Source: Xylocopa sonorina (lineage: Eukaryota; Arthropoda; Insecta; Hymenoptera; Apidae). From it: a stretch of 64,000 nucleotides of DNA. The stretch covers positions 124,001-188,000 of the forward strand of contig NW_027490117.1 in the NCBI RefSeq assembly GCF_050948175.1, given 5' to 3'. Below, piece after piece: positions 13,141 through 26,700 of the stretch. Position numbers and translations under genes: made by a program. Each line of letters opens with the position of its first letter. The first letter of the stretch is position 1. The notes under the pieces are model-generated. The model was given only the letters and a program-made list of their open reading frames with translations. It was not told the origin of the DNA and did not search any database.

Positions 13141-14706
13141 TTAGGAGCGATATCGCAATTTAAGAAGCATTAGAACTCAATTGCATCGATACGCATACAT
13201 CTGCAAACGCTACTACCTAGCAAGGAAGTGTCGCATTTACATACTTTCGATGTGAATACGAGGTATACATGTCACTTCCCATTGAATATTATATCTTATT
13301 ATGAAACATAGAAATGAGATGCGATATCCCGTTATAAGAAGCATTAGAACTCCATTGCTTCGATACGTAGACATCTGCAAACACTATTTCCTAGCAGGGA
13401 AGTGTCGCATTTACATTTTTTTGAAGTGTATGCGAGGTATAAGTGACATTTCGCAATGAATATTATATCTTATCATGAAACATAGAAATGAGATGCGATA
13501 TCGCGTTTTAAGAAGCATTAGAAATCTATTGCTACGATACGTAGACACCTGCAAACGACATTTCCTAGCACGGAAGTGTCGCGTTTACATTCTTTTGAAG
13601 TGAATGCGAGGTATACATGACACTTCGCAATGAATATTATATCTTATCAGGAAACGTAAATGTGAGATGCGATATGACGATTTAAGAGGATTTCGAACTC
13701 TATTGCTTCGATACGTAGACATCTGCAAACGCTATTTCCTGGCAAGGAAGTGTCGCATTTACATTCATTTGAAGTGTATGCGAGGTATACATGACACTTC
13801 GCAGTGAATATTATATATTATCATGAAACATAGATTTGAGATGCGATATCGCGAATTAGCAAGCTTTAGAAATCTATTGCTTCTATACGTAGACATCTGC
13901 AAACGCTATTTCCTAGCAAGGAAGTGTCGTATTTACATTCCTTTGAGATGAATACGAGGTATACATAACACTGCACAATGAATATTATTTCTGATCATGA
14001 AACATAGAAATGAGAAGCGATATCGCGATTTTATATGCATTAGATCCCTATTGCTTCGATACGTAGACATCTGCAAACGCTTCTTCCTAGCAAGGAAGTG
14101 TCGCATTTACATTCTTTTGAAGTGAATACTAGGTATTCATAACAATGCGCAATGAATATTATATCACATCATGAAACATTGAAATGAGAAGCGATATCGC
14201 GATTTATGAAGCTTTAGAACTCTATTGCTTCGATACGTAGATATCTGCAAACACTATTTCCTAGCAAGGAACTGCCGCATTCACATTCATTTGAAGTGTA
14301 TGCGAGGTATACCTGACACTTCGCAATGAATATTATATATTATCATGAAACATAGAAATGAGATGCGATATCGCGATTTAAGATGCATTAGATCTCTATT
14401 GCCTCGATACGTGGACATCTGCAAACGCTATTTCCTAGCAAGCAAGTACCGCATTTACATTCTTTTGAAGTGAATACGAGGTATACATGACACTTCGCAA
14501 CGAATAATATATCTTATCAAGGAACATAGAAATGAGATGCGATATCTCGATTTAAGAAGAATTAGAAGTCTATTGCTTCGATACGGAGACATCTGCAACC
14601 GCTATTACCTAGCAAGAAAGTGTCGCATTTACATTCTTTTTAAGTGAATACGAGGTATAGATGACACTTCGCAATGAATATTATATCTTATCATGAAACA
14701 TAGAAA
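13141..14706 (+). repeat. HOR copy 5, nine monomers
   Basis: Complete unit of 1,566 bp. It has the T-run variant near 13415. Confidence 0.95.
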
Positions 14707-16098
14707 TTAGGAGCGATATCGCAATTTAAGAAGCATTAAAACTCAATTGCATCGATACGCATACATCTGCAAACGCTACTACCTAGCAAGGAAGTGTCGC
14801 ATTTACATACTTTCGATGTGAATACGAGGTATACATGACACTTCCCATTGAATATTATATCTTATTATGAAACATAGAAATGAGATGCGATATCCCGTTA
14901 TAAGAAGCATTAGAACTCCATTGCTTCGATACGTAGACATCTGCAAACACTATTTCCTAGCAAGGAAGTGTCGCATTTACATTTTTTTGAAGTGTATGCG
15001 AGGTATAAGTGACATTTCGCAATGAATATTATATCTTATCATGAAACATAGAAATGAGATGCGATATCGCGTTTTAAGAAGCATTAGAAATCTATTGCTA
15101 CGATACGTAGACATCTGCAAACGACATTTCCTAACACGGAAGTGTCGCGTTTACATTCTTTTGAAGTGAATGCGAGGTATACATGACACTTCGCAACGAA
15201 TATTATATCTTATCAGGAAACGTAAATGTGAGATGCGATATGACGATTTAAGAGGATTTCGAACTCTATTGCTTCGATACGTAGACATCTGCAAACGCTA
15301 TTTCCTGGCAAGGAAGTGTCGCATTTACATTCATTTGAAGTGTATGCGAGGTATACATGACACTTCGCAGTGAATATTATATATTATCATGAAACATAGA
15401 TTTGAGATGCGATATCGCGAATTAGCAAGCTTTAGAAATCTATTGCTTCTATACGTAGACATCTGCAAACGCTATTTCCTAGCAAGGAAGTGTCGTATTT
15501 ACATTCCTTTGAGATGAATACGAGGTATACATAACACTGCACAATGAATATTATTTCTGATCATGAAACATAGAAATGAGAAGCGATATCGCGATTTAAT
15601 ATGCATTAGATCCCTATTGCTTCGATACGTAGACATCTGCAAACGCTTCTTCCTAGCAAGGAAATGTCGCATTTACATTCTTTTGAAGTGAATACGAGGT
15701 ATTCATAACAATGCGCAATGAATATTATATCTCATCATGAAACATTGAAATGAGAAGCGATATCGCGATTTAAGAAGCATTAGATCTCTATTGCCTCGAT
15801 ACGTGGACATCTGCAAACGCTATTTCCTAGCAAGCAAGTACCGCATTTACATTCTTTTGAAGTGAATACGAGGTATACATGACACTTCGCAACGAATAAT
15901 ATATCTTATCAAGGAACATAGAAATGAGATGCGATATCTCGATTTAAGAAGAATTAGAAGTCTATTGCTTCGATACGGAGACATCTGCAACCGCTATTAC
16001 CTAGCAAGAAAGTGTCGCATTTACATTCTTTTTAAGTGAATACGAGGTATAGATGACACTTCGCAATGAATATTATATCTTATCATGAAACATAGAAA
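14707..16098 (+). repeat. HOR copy 6, eight monomers (fusion of monomers 7 and 8)
   Basis: 1,392 bp. The AACATTGAAATGAGAAGC head of monomer 7 joins the CATTAGATCTCTATTGCCTC tail of monomer 8 at about 15757-15772, inside the shared GATATCGCGATTTA. This is a different event from copy 2. Confidence 0.95.
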
Positions 16099-16455
16099 TT
16101 AGGAGCGATATCGCAATTTAAGAAGCATTAGAACTCAATTGCATCGATACGCATACATCTGCAGACGCTACTACCTAGCAAGGAAGTGTCGCATTTACAT
16201 ACTTTCGATGTGAATACGAGGTATACATGACACTTCCCATTGAATATTATATCTTATTATGAAACATAGAAATGAGATGCGATATCCCGTTATAAGAAGC
16301 ATTAGAACTCCGTTGCTTCGATACGTAGACATCTGCAAACACTATTTCCTAGCAAGGAAGTGTCGCATTTACATTTTTTTGAAGTGTATGCGAGGTATAA
16401 GTGACATTTCGCAATGAATATTATATCTTATCATGAAACATAGAAATGAGATGCG
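16099..16455 (+). repeat. HOR copy 7, truncated
   Basis: Monomers 1 and 2 and the start of monomer 3. The match breaks off after ATGCG at 16455 and diverged monomers follow. Confidence 0.9.
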
Positions 16456-19400
16456 GTGTCGTGATTCAAGAAGCATTAGAACACTTTTGCTTCGATAGGT
16501 AGACACCTGCAAACGCTACTTCCTAGCAAGGAAGAGTCGTATTTATATTCTTTTGAAGTGAGTACGAGGTATACATGTCACTTCGCAATGAATTTTACAT
16601 CTTATCATAAAACATAGAAATGAGCTGCGATATCGCGTTTTAAGAAGCATTAGAACTTCATTGCTACTATACGTAGACATCTGCAAACGCTATTTCCTAG
16701 CAAGGATGTGTCGCATTCACATTCGCTTGAAGTGTAGACGAGGAATACATAACACTTCGCAATGAATATTATACCTTATCATGAGACATAGAAATGAGAT
16801 GCGATATCACGTTTTATGAAGCTTTAGAACTCTATTGCTTCGGAACGTAGACATCTGCAAACGCTATTTCCCGGCCAGGAGGTGTCGCATTTACCCACAT
16901 TTGAATTGAATACGAGGTATACATAACACTGCACAATGAGTATTATATCTTATCATGAAACATAGGAATGGGATGCGATATCCCGTTTCAAGAAGCATTA
17001 GAACACTATTATTTCGATACGTAGACGTCTGGAAATGCTATATCCTAGGAAGGAAGAGTCGTATTTATATTCTTTTGAAGTGAATACGAGGTATACATGT
17101 CACTTCGCAATGAATATTGTATCCTACCATGAAACACAGAAATGAGATACGATATCGCGTTTTAAGTAGCATTAGAACTCTATTGCTACGATACGTAGAC
17201 ATCTGAATACGCTATTTCCCAGGAAGGAAGTGTCGCATTTACATTAGTTTGGAGTGAATACGAGGTATACATGACACTTCACAATGAATATTATATCTCA
17301 TCACGAAACATATAAAGGATTTGCGATATCGTGATTTAAGTAGCATAAGAACTCTATTGCTACGATACGTAGACATCTGCAAACGCTATTTCCTAGCAAG
17401 CAATTGTCGCATTTACATTCTTTTGAAGTGAATACGGGGTATACACGACACTTCGCACTGAATATTATATCTTGTCATGAAGCATATAAGAGAGATGCGA
17501 TATCGCGTTTTAAGAAGCATTGGAACTCTATGGCCTCGATGCGGAGACATCTGCAAACGCTATTTTATAGCATGGAAGTGTCGTACTTACTTTCTTTTGA
17601 AGTGAATACGAGGTATACATGACACTTCGCAATGAATATTATATCTTATCACGAAACATATAAATTAGATGTGATATCGCGATATAAGTAGCATTAGAAC
17701 GCTATTGCTACGATACGTAGACATCTGCAAACGCTATTTCCCAGAAAGCAATAGTCGCATTTACATTCTTTTCAAGTGAATACGAGGTATACATGACACT
17801 TCGCAATGAATATTATATCTTATCACGAAACATAGAAATGAGATGTGATATCGCGATATAAGTAGCATTAGAACGCTGTTACTACGATACGTAGACATCT
17901 GCAAACGCTATTTCCTAGAAAGCAATAGTCGCATTTACATTCTCTTGAAGTGAATACGAGGTATACATGACACTTCGCAATGAATATTATATCTTATCAT
18001 GAAACATAGAAAAGAGATGCGATATCGCGTTTTAAGAAGCATTAGAACCCTATGGCCTCGCTGCGGAGACATCTGCAAACGCTATTTCCTAGCATGGCAG
18101 TGTCGCACTTACACTCTTTTGAAGTGAATACGAGGTATACATGACATTTCGCAATGAATATTATATCTTATCTCGAAACATGTAAATCGGATGCGAAATC
18201 GCCATTTTAAGAAGCATTAGAAACCTTTTGCTCCGATACGTAGACATCTGGAATCGCTACTTCTTAGCAAGGAAGTGTCGCATTTACATTCTTTTGAAGT
18301 GAACACGAGCAATACATGACACTTCGCAATGAATATTATATCTTATCATGAAACAGAGAATTGAGATGCGACATCTCGTTTTAAGAAGCATTAGAACTTT
18401 ACTGTTTCGATACGTAGACATGTGGAAACGCTACTTCCTAGCAAGGAAGTGTCGCATTTACATTGTTTTGAAGTGAATACGAGGTATACATGTCACTTCG
18501 CAATGAATATTATATCTTATCATGAAACAGAGAAATGAGATGCGACATCTCGTTTTATGAATCGTTAGAACTCTATTGCTATGATACGTAGACATCTGCA
18601 AACGCCATTTCCTAGCAAGGTAGTGTCGCATTTACATTCTTTTGAAATGAATGCGAGGTTTATATAACACTCCACAATGAATATTATATCTTATCATGAA
18701 ACATAGAAATGAGATGCGATATCGCGATTTAAAAAGCAATAGAACTCTCTTGCTACGATACGTAGACATCTGCAAACGATATTCCCAAGGATGGAAACGT
18801 CGCATTTACATTCTTTTGAAGTGGATACGAGGTATACATGACACTTCGCAATGAATATTATATCTTATCACGGAATATAGAAATGAGATGCGATATCGCG
18901 ATTTAAGTAGCATTAGAACTCTAATGCTACGATACGTAGACATCTGAATACGCTATTTCCCAGGAAGGAAGTGTCGCATTTACATTCGTTTGGAGTGAAT
19001 ACGAGGTATACACGACACTTCGCACTGAATATTATATCTTGTCATGAAGCATAGAAGAGAGATGCGATATCGCGTTTTAAGAAGCATTCGAACTCTATGG
19101 CCTCGATGCGGAGACATCTGCAAACGCTGTTTCTTAGCATGGAAGTGTCGCACTTACATTCTTTTGAAGTGAATACGAGGTATACATGACACTTCACAAT
19201 GAATATTATATCTCATCACGAAACATATAAAGGATTTGCGATATCGCGATTTAAGTAGCATAAGAACTCTATTGCTACGATACGTAGACATCTGTAAATG
19301 CTATTTCCTATCAAGCAATAGTCGCATTTACATATATTTGAAGTGAATACGAGGTATACATGACACTTCGCAATGAATATTATATCTTATCATGAAGCAT

Positions 19401-22280
19401 AGAAATGAGATGCGATATCGCGTTTTGAGAAGCATTAGAACTCTATCGCTACGATACGTACACATCTAGCAAACGCTATTTCCTAGCAAAGAATAGTCGC
19501 ATTTACATTCTTTGAAGTGAATACGAGGTATACATGACACTTAGCAGTGAATATTATATCTTATCACGAAACATATAGATTAAATGCGATATCGCGATTT
19601 AAGTAGCATTAGAACCCTATTGCTACGATACGTAGGCAATTGCAAACGCTATTTCCTAGCAAGCAATAGTGGCATTTACATTCTTTTGAAGTGAATACGT
19701 GGTATACATGACACTTCGCAATGAATATTATATCTTATCATGAAACATAGAAGAGAGATGCGATATCGCGTTTTAAAAGGCATTAGAATTCTATTGCTAC
19801 GATACGTAGGCATCTCCAAACGCTATGGCCTAGCAAGCAATAGTAGCATTTACTTTCTTTTGAATTGAATACGAGGTGTACATGACACTTCGCAATGAAT
19901 ATTATATCTTATCTCGAATTATAGAAATGAGATGCGATATCGCGATTTAAGTAGCATTAGAACCCTTTTGCTACGATACGTAGACATCTGAATACGCTAT
20001 TTCCTAGCATGGAAGTGTCGAATTTACATTCTTTTGGAGTGAATACGAGGTATACATGACACTTCGCTATGAATATTATGTCTTATCATGTAACATAAAA
20101 GTGAGATGCGATATCGCGTCATAAGAATCATTAGAACCCTATTGCCTCGATGCGGAGATATCTGCAAACGCTATTTCCTAGCATGGAAGTGTCGCATTTA
20201 CATTCTTTTGAAGTGAATTCGAGGTATACATGACACTTCGGAATGAATACTATACCTTATCACGAGACATAGAAGAGGGATGCGATATCGCGTTTTAAGA
20301 TGCACTAGATCTCTATGGCCTCGATGCGGAGACATCTGCAAACGCTATTTCCTTGCATGGAAGTGTCGCACTTACATTCTTTTGAAGTGATTCGATGTAT
20401 ATATGTCACTTCGGAATGAATATTATAACTTATTACGAAACATAGATGTGAGATGCGATATCGCGATCTAAGAAGCATTAGAACCCTATTGCTACGATAC
20501 GTAGGCATCTGCAAATGCTATTTCCTAGCAACGTATAGTCGCATTTACATTCTTTTGAAGCGAATACGAGGTATACATGACACTTCGCAATGAATATTAT
20601 ATCTTATCACGAAACATAGGAATGAAATGCGACATCTCGTTTTAAGATGCATTAGGACTCTTTTGCTACGATACGTAGACATCTGCAAACGCTATTTCAT
20701 AGGATGGAAACGTCGCATTTACGTTTTTTTGAAGTGAATACGAGGTATACAATACACTTCGCAATGAATACTATATCTTATCACGAAACATATAAATGAG
20801 ATGCGATATCGCGTTTTAAGAAGCATTAGAACTCTATTGCTACGATACGTAGACATCTGCAAACGCTATTTCCTAGCAAGCAATAGTCGCATTTACATTC
20901 TTTTGAAGTGAATTCGAGGTTTAGATGACACTTCGGATTGAATATTATATATTATCATGAAACATAGAAATGAGATGCGATATAGCGTTTTGAGAAGCAT
21001 TAGATGTGTAATGCTACGATACGTAGACATTTGCAAACGCTATTTCCTAGCAAGGAAGTGTCGCATTTACATTCATTTGTAGTGTATGCGAGGTATACAT
21101 GACACTTCGCAATGAATATTATATCTTATCATGAGACATAGAAATGAGATGCGATATCGCGTTTTAAGAAGCATTAGAACTCTATAGCTTCGATACGTAG
21201 ACATCTGCAAACACTACTTCCTAGCAAGGGAGAGTCGCGTTTACATTCTCTTGAAGTGAATACGAGGTATACATGACACTTCGGAATGAATATTATTCCT
21301 TAACATGAAACATAGAAATCAGATGCGAATTCGCGATATAAGAAGCATTAGAAGTCTATTGCTGTGATACGTAGACATTTGCAAACGCTATTTCCTAGCA
21401 AGGAAGTGTCGCATTTACATTCAGTTGAAGTGAGTACGATGTATACATGACGCTTCTCTATGAATATTATATACTGTTATGAAACATTGAAATGAGACGC
21501 GATATTGCTCTTTAAGAAGCATTAGTACTCTATTGCTACGATACGTATATATCTAGAAACGCTATTTCCTAGCAAGGAAGTGTCGCATTTACATTCTTTT
21601 GAAGTGAATACGAGGTATACATGACACTTCGCAATGAGTATTATATCTTATCATGAATCATTGAAATGAGATGCGATATCGCGTTTTAAGAAGCGTCAGA
21701 ACTCTATTGCTACGATACGTAGACATCTGCAGACGCTATTTCCTAGAAAGGAAGTGTCGCATTTACATTCATTTGAAGTATAGACGAGGAATACATATCA
21801 CTTCGCAATAAATATTATATCTTAACATGAGACATGGAAATGAGATGCGATATCACGTTATAAGGAGAATTGAAACTCCACTGCTTCGATACGCAGACAT
21901 CTGCAAACTCTACTTCCTAGCAAGGCAGTGTCGCATTTACGTACTTTTGAAGTGAATACGAGGTATACATGACACTTCGCAATGAATATTATATCTTCTC
22001 GTTATACATAGAAATGAGATTCGATATCGCGTTTTAAGAAGCTTTAGAACCCTATTTCTACGATACATAGACGATACATCTACAGACGCTATTTCCTAGC
22101 AAGGAAGTGTCGCATTTACATTCATTTGAAGTGAATGCGAGGTATAGATAACACTCAACAATGAATATTATATCTTGTCACGAAACGTAGAAATGAGATG
22201 CGATATGGCGTTTTAAGGGGCATTAGTACTCTATAGCTTCGATACAGAGATATCTGGGAACGTAATATCCTAGATAGGAA
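16456..22280 (+). repeat. Diverged plus-orientation monomers beside B, unit 1
   Basis: About 33 monomers of several intermixed variants, for example CAATAGTCGCATTTAC, GGCCTCGATGCGGAGAC and GAATACGCTATTTCC. Pairs of variants recur at separated places (the AAAGGATTTGCGATATCG type at about 17307 and 19219), showing older segmental copying without a regular HOR. The last 500 bp match the B-side edge of unit 2's plus arm. Confidence 0.95.
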
Positions 22281-23796
22281 CCTCCTCGCACCCCCTAGCA
22301 TCAACCCCTGGACGCATGCAACCAGCCAAACTCGCCTGCAGAACCAGCAACTGGAAGTGTTCGCGCGCATACCTGCACGCGCTCACTCACACCGAGTTCC
22401 GCTGCCTCACTCGCACCGCCGAGTATATCTGTCTCGCTCGTACCGTGCACCACTGTCTCATTCGCACCACCGAGTATACCTGTCTCGCCCGCACCAAGAA
22501 CGGGCAGCCCTATCTCCCTCGCACCGAGGATTCCGTCCTGCAGGAAGACGTAGTCGCGGCCCATCACCTGAATGGGGTCTTTTCCAATTCCGGGAACAGG
22601 ATCTGCTAGAACCTATATATTCCTTCTAAGCTAGGACATACATACCATATCATGACGCATATATAAGAATTCCTAGATCTAAGTTACACTAAGTAAGATG
22701 CGACCGGCCAGCGGCATGGGCCGCTAGCCTCACCACGAGCCGCGAGTCCCCACTCGCTGGACCGCGCGCTCTCCGCCTTGAGACGCGAGTCCCCCACTCG
22801 CGGGACCGCGATCGCCTACCGCGAGCCTCCGCGACCGTAGCGCCCCGCGAACCGAGGAGGTCAGAGACGCCTCTCCAGAGCACACACTCTGACTCGAGAT
22901 CTCCTACCGAGGAGTCGAAACCTCTAGTTCTAGATCGTTAGCCACCTCAATATGGGGTTCAGGCATCGTATTTCTATTTCCATTTTAACTTAGTCTTAGT
23001 CTTAGAATAATTCCAGTTCTTGTATACTTTAAACCTAGAATATATTTTATTTTTACTTTTACTATATCCAAGTACAAGTTCTTTTACCAAGTCTACTATT
23101 TCCACATCCATTACTTTTATCAAGTGTTTACAATACTAGTTCTACTTTTAACATTACATGTAACTAACTGGTGTTGCTCTTCATCAAATTGAAGGAGTAT
23201 AGAAATCGGCTCTGTGACGTTGAGACCGCCGCCTATCCTTCAGATCTTAGTCCAAAGTACAGAAAAACCTGGTGAATGAATCGTGCTTCCGGTTTGCGAA
23301 GAACGCGACGTGCGAGTAGGAAGAATTTCATACGACCACTTGTGCGTGAATGTTTGGAGGGCGTTCCGAGAGTCCTCGTATACTAGCGACCTGCCTTCGC
23401 CCAAGTCCAGACGCCGCATTTCGAAGCGACCGTCGACGCTTCCGATCCAGACACACGACGCATCACGCCGATTCTGCCACATTCAGCATCATCGCTGAAT
23501 TCCGACCGCCGTCCTTCTCTTTGCTGGCGACTGATCGAGATTTCCGTAGCAGCCAACAGAACGAAATCCGCTACGATCCCAGCGAACGATCTTCCACGCC
23601 GTTTCTACGTACAAATCAAGAGAGAAGTCATCGAAAGGTAGGGTCATTCCCTTATTATCGCGAGAGTTTTCGCTAGTGTCGCGTCAGCCGAAATTGTCGG
23701 ACCCGGTCTTAACGTGTTCCCGCGGACCGAATTACCGAAAAATAGGCTCGTGTCGTAAAGCCTCCGGAGCAACGGAAAATAGTTTCGCCGGACGTG
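22281..23796. other. Spacer B, unit 1, at the satellite orientation switch
   Basis: 1.5 kb of non-satellite DNA with plus monomers on its left and minus monomers on its right. It has a GC-rich left part with a minisatellite, a CpG-rich tract (22690-22920), an AT-rich middle (about 22970-23190) and a GC-richer right part. A GACCTCCTCGG-like block, read on the minus strand, is shared with the LTR-like element at 57629-59253, so part of B may be an old LTR. Open frames of 60-119 codons exist, but they change frame between the two B copies: for example, a 1-bp deletion near 23452 breaks the frame open at 52268-52627. I do not call a gene. Confidence 0.85.
22382..22529. repeat. Minisatellite in spacer B
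   Basis: Six units start with CTC-CTCGCACC-like sequence. Successive lengths are 24, 27, 24, 27 and 30 bp, then a partial. All lengths are multiples of three, so a minus-strand frame of repeated G-x-S/G-E-T residues stays open, but the frame outside the repeat is not conserved in unit 2. Confidence 0.8.
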
Positions 23797-26700
23797 ATAC
23801 CTCGTATTCACTTCAAAAGAATGTAAATGCGACACTTCCTTGCTAGGAAATAAGGTTTGCAGATATCTACGTATCGAAGAAATAGAGTTCTAATGCTTCT
23901 TGAATCGCCATATCGCATCTCATTTCTATGTTTCATCATAAGATATAATATTCATTGCGAAGTGTGATGTATACATCGTATTCCTCTCAAGAGAATGTAA
24001 ATGCGACACTTCTTTTCTAGGAAATTACGTTTCCAGATGTCTACGTATCGAAGCAATAGAGTTCTAATGCTTCTTAGAACGAGATGTCGCATCTCATTTC
24101 TATGTTTCATGATAAGATATAATGTTCATTGCGAAGTGTCATGTATACCTCGTATTCACTTCAAAAGGATGTAAATGCGACACTTCCATGCTAGGAAATA
24201 GAGTTTGCAGATGTCTGCGCATCGTAGCTATAGAGTTCCAACGCTTTTTAAAACGCGATATCGCATCACATTTCTATGTTTCATGATAATATATAATATT
24301 CATTGCGAAGTCTTATGTATTCCTCGTGTGCACATCATATGAATGTAAATGCGACACTTCCTTCCTAGGAAATAGTGTTTGCAGATGTCTACGTATCGAA
24401 GCAATAGGGTACTAATGCTTCTTAAAACGCGATATCGCGTCTCATTTCTATGCCTCATGATAAGTTATAAGATTCGTTGCGAAGTGTTATGAACTCCTAG
24501 TATACATTTCAAATGAATGTAAATCTGACACTTCCTTTCTAGGAAATTTCGTTTCCAGATGTCAACGTATCGAAGCAACAGAGTTCTAATGCTTCTTAAA
24601 TAGCGATATCGCATCTCATTTCTATGTATCATGATAAGACTTAATATTCAAAGTGGAGTGTTATGTATACCTCGTATTCACTTCAAAGGAATGTAAATGC
24701 GAAACTTCCATGCTAGGAAATAGCGTTTGCAGATGTCTACGTATAGTAGCAATAGAGTTCTAATGCTTCTTAAAAGGCGATACCGCATCTCACTTCTATG
24801 TTTCATGATAAGATATAATATTCATTGCGAAGTGTCATGTATACCTCGTATTCACTTCAAAAGAATGTAAATGCGAAACTTCCACGCTAGGAAATAGCGT
24901 TTGCAGATGTCTACGTATTGTAGCAATAGAACTCTAATGCTTCTGAAAACGCGATATCGCATCTCACTTCTATGTTTCATGATAAGATATAATTTTCATT
25001 GCGAAGTGTCATGTATACCTCGATTTCACTTCACAAGAATATAAATGCGACACTTTCTTGCTAGGAAATATTGTTTGTAGATGTCTACGTATCACAGCAA
25101 TAGAGTACTAATGCTTCTTAAAACGAGATGTCGTATTTCATTTTTATGTTTCGTAATAAGATATAATATTCATTGTGCAATGTTATGTATACCTCGTATT
25201 CACTTCAAAAGAATGTAAATGCGACACTTCCTTGCTAGGAAATATTGTTTGCAGATGTCTACGTATATTAGCAATAGAGTTCTAATGCTTCTCAAAACGC
25301 GATATAGCACCTCATTCCGATATTTCATGATAAGATATAATATTCTTTGCGAAGTGTCATGTATACCTCGTAATCACTTCAAAAGAATGTAAATGCGACA
25401 CTTCCATGCTAGGAAATAGCGTTTGCAGATGTCTACGTATAGTAGCAATAGAGTTCTAATGCTTCTTAAAACGAGATGTCGCATTTCATTTCTATGTTTC
25501 GTGATAAGATATGATATTTATTTTGGAGTGTTACGTATACCTCGTATTCACTTCAAAAGAATGTAAATGCGACACTTCCATGCTAGGAAAGAGCATTTGC
25601 AGATGTCTCTACGTATCGTAGCAATAGAGTTCTAATGCTTCTTAAAATGCGATATCTCATCTCACTCCTATGTTTCATGATAAGATATAATTTTCATTGC
25701 GAAGTGTCATGTATACCTCGATTTCTCTTCACAAGAATGTAAATGCGACACTTCCTTGCTAGGAAATATTGTTTGCAGATGTCTACGTGTTACAGCAACG
25801 GAGTACTAATGCTTCTTAAAACGAGATGTCGTATTTCATTTCTATGTTTCGTAATAAGATATAATATTCATTGTATAAAGTTATGTATACCTCGTATTCA
25901 CTTCAATGGAATGTAAGTGCGACATATCCTTGCTAGGAAATAACATTTGCAGATGTCTACGTATCGTAGCAATAGAGTTCTAATGCTTCTTAAAACGAGA
26001 TGTCGCATTTCATTTCTATGTTTCGTGATAAGGTATGATATTCATTGTGGAGTGTTATGTATACCTCGTATTCACTTCAAAAGAATGTAACTGCGACACA
26101 TCCTTGCTAGGAAATCACAATTGCAGATGTCTACGCATCGTAGCAATAGAGTTCTAATGCTTCCTAAAACGCGATATCGCATCTCACTTCTATGATTCGA
26201 GATAAGATATAATATTCATTGCGAAGTGTCATGTATACCTCGTATTACCTTCAAAAGAATGTAAATGCGACACTTTCTTGCTAGGAAATCACAATTGCAG
26301 ATGTCTACGCATCGTAGCAATAGAGTTCTAATGCTTCCTAAAACGCGATATCGCATCTCACTTCTATGTTTCGAGATAAGACATAATATTCATTCCGAAG
26401 TGTCATCTATACCTCAATTTCACTTCACAAGAATATAAATGCGACACTTCCTTGCTAGGAAATATTGTTTGCAGATGTCTACGTATATTAGCAATAGAGT
26501 TCTAATGTTTCTTAAGACGCGATTCCGCATTTCATTCCTATGTTTGATTATAAGATATAATACTCATTGCGAAGTGTCATGTATACCTCGTATTCACTTC
26601 AGAAGAATGTAAATGCAACACTTCCATGCTAGGAAATAGCGTTTGCAGATGTCTACGTATCGTAGCAATAGAGTTCTAATGCTTCTTAAAATGAGAAGTC

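Larger units (their letters stand above)
7004..16455 (+). repeat. 9-monomer higher-order repeat array (1,566 bp unit)
   Basis: The marker TTAGGAGCGA, unique to monomer 1, occurs at 7051, 8617, 10009, 11575, 13141, 14707 and 16099. Spacings are 1566, 1392, 1566, 1566, 1566 and 1392 bp, which is 9 or 8 times 174. Each monomer in the unit has its own diagnostic: TTAGGAGCG, CCCGTTATAAG, TTAGAAATC with GACATT, ATGACGATTTAAGA, GCGAATTAGC, TTTAATATGC, TTTATGAAGC, CTATTGCCTCG and CTCGATTTAAGAAG. Copies differ by scattered single bases while neighbouring monomers differ widely, which marks recent homogenisation. Sharp ends: a short monomer at 7004 and divergence after ATGCG at 16455. Confidence 0.97.
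6486..22280 (+). repeat. Satellite plus arm, unit 1 (174-bp monomers)
   Basis: About 90 head-to-tail monomers of 174 bp. A monomer carries, in order, GAAGTGTC, GAAGTG, GACACTTC, GCGATATCGC and TACGTA. The arm has three zones: 6486-7003 diverged edge monomers with the GTGTAG(A/T)CGAGG and CTGGAAACGC variants, 7004-16455 the homogeneous 9-monomer HOR, and 16456-22280 diverged monomers. No protein-coding content. Confidence 0.98.

Noticed and set aside
7004..16455. CRISPR-like regular repeats
   Set aside because: The repeated unit is a contiguous 174-bp monomer with no unique spacers, in clearly eukaryotic sequence.
6486..22280. CENP-B box
   Set aside because: No match to the TTCG....A..CGGG pattern was seen in the monomer consensus. 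TTCG occurs but lacks the downstream CGGG.
22301..22567. Minus-strand 88-codon frame with repeated G-x-S-E-T residues in spacer B
   Set aside because: The repeats come from the minisatellite. The frame outside the repeat shifts in unit 2, so no protein is conserved.
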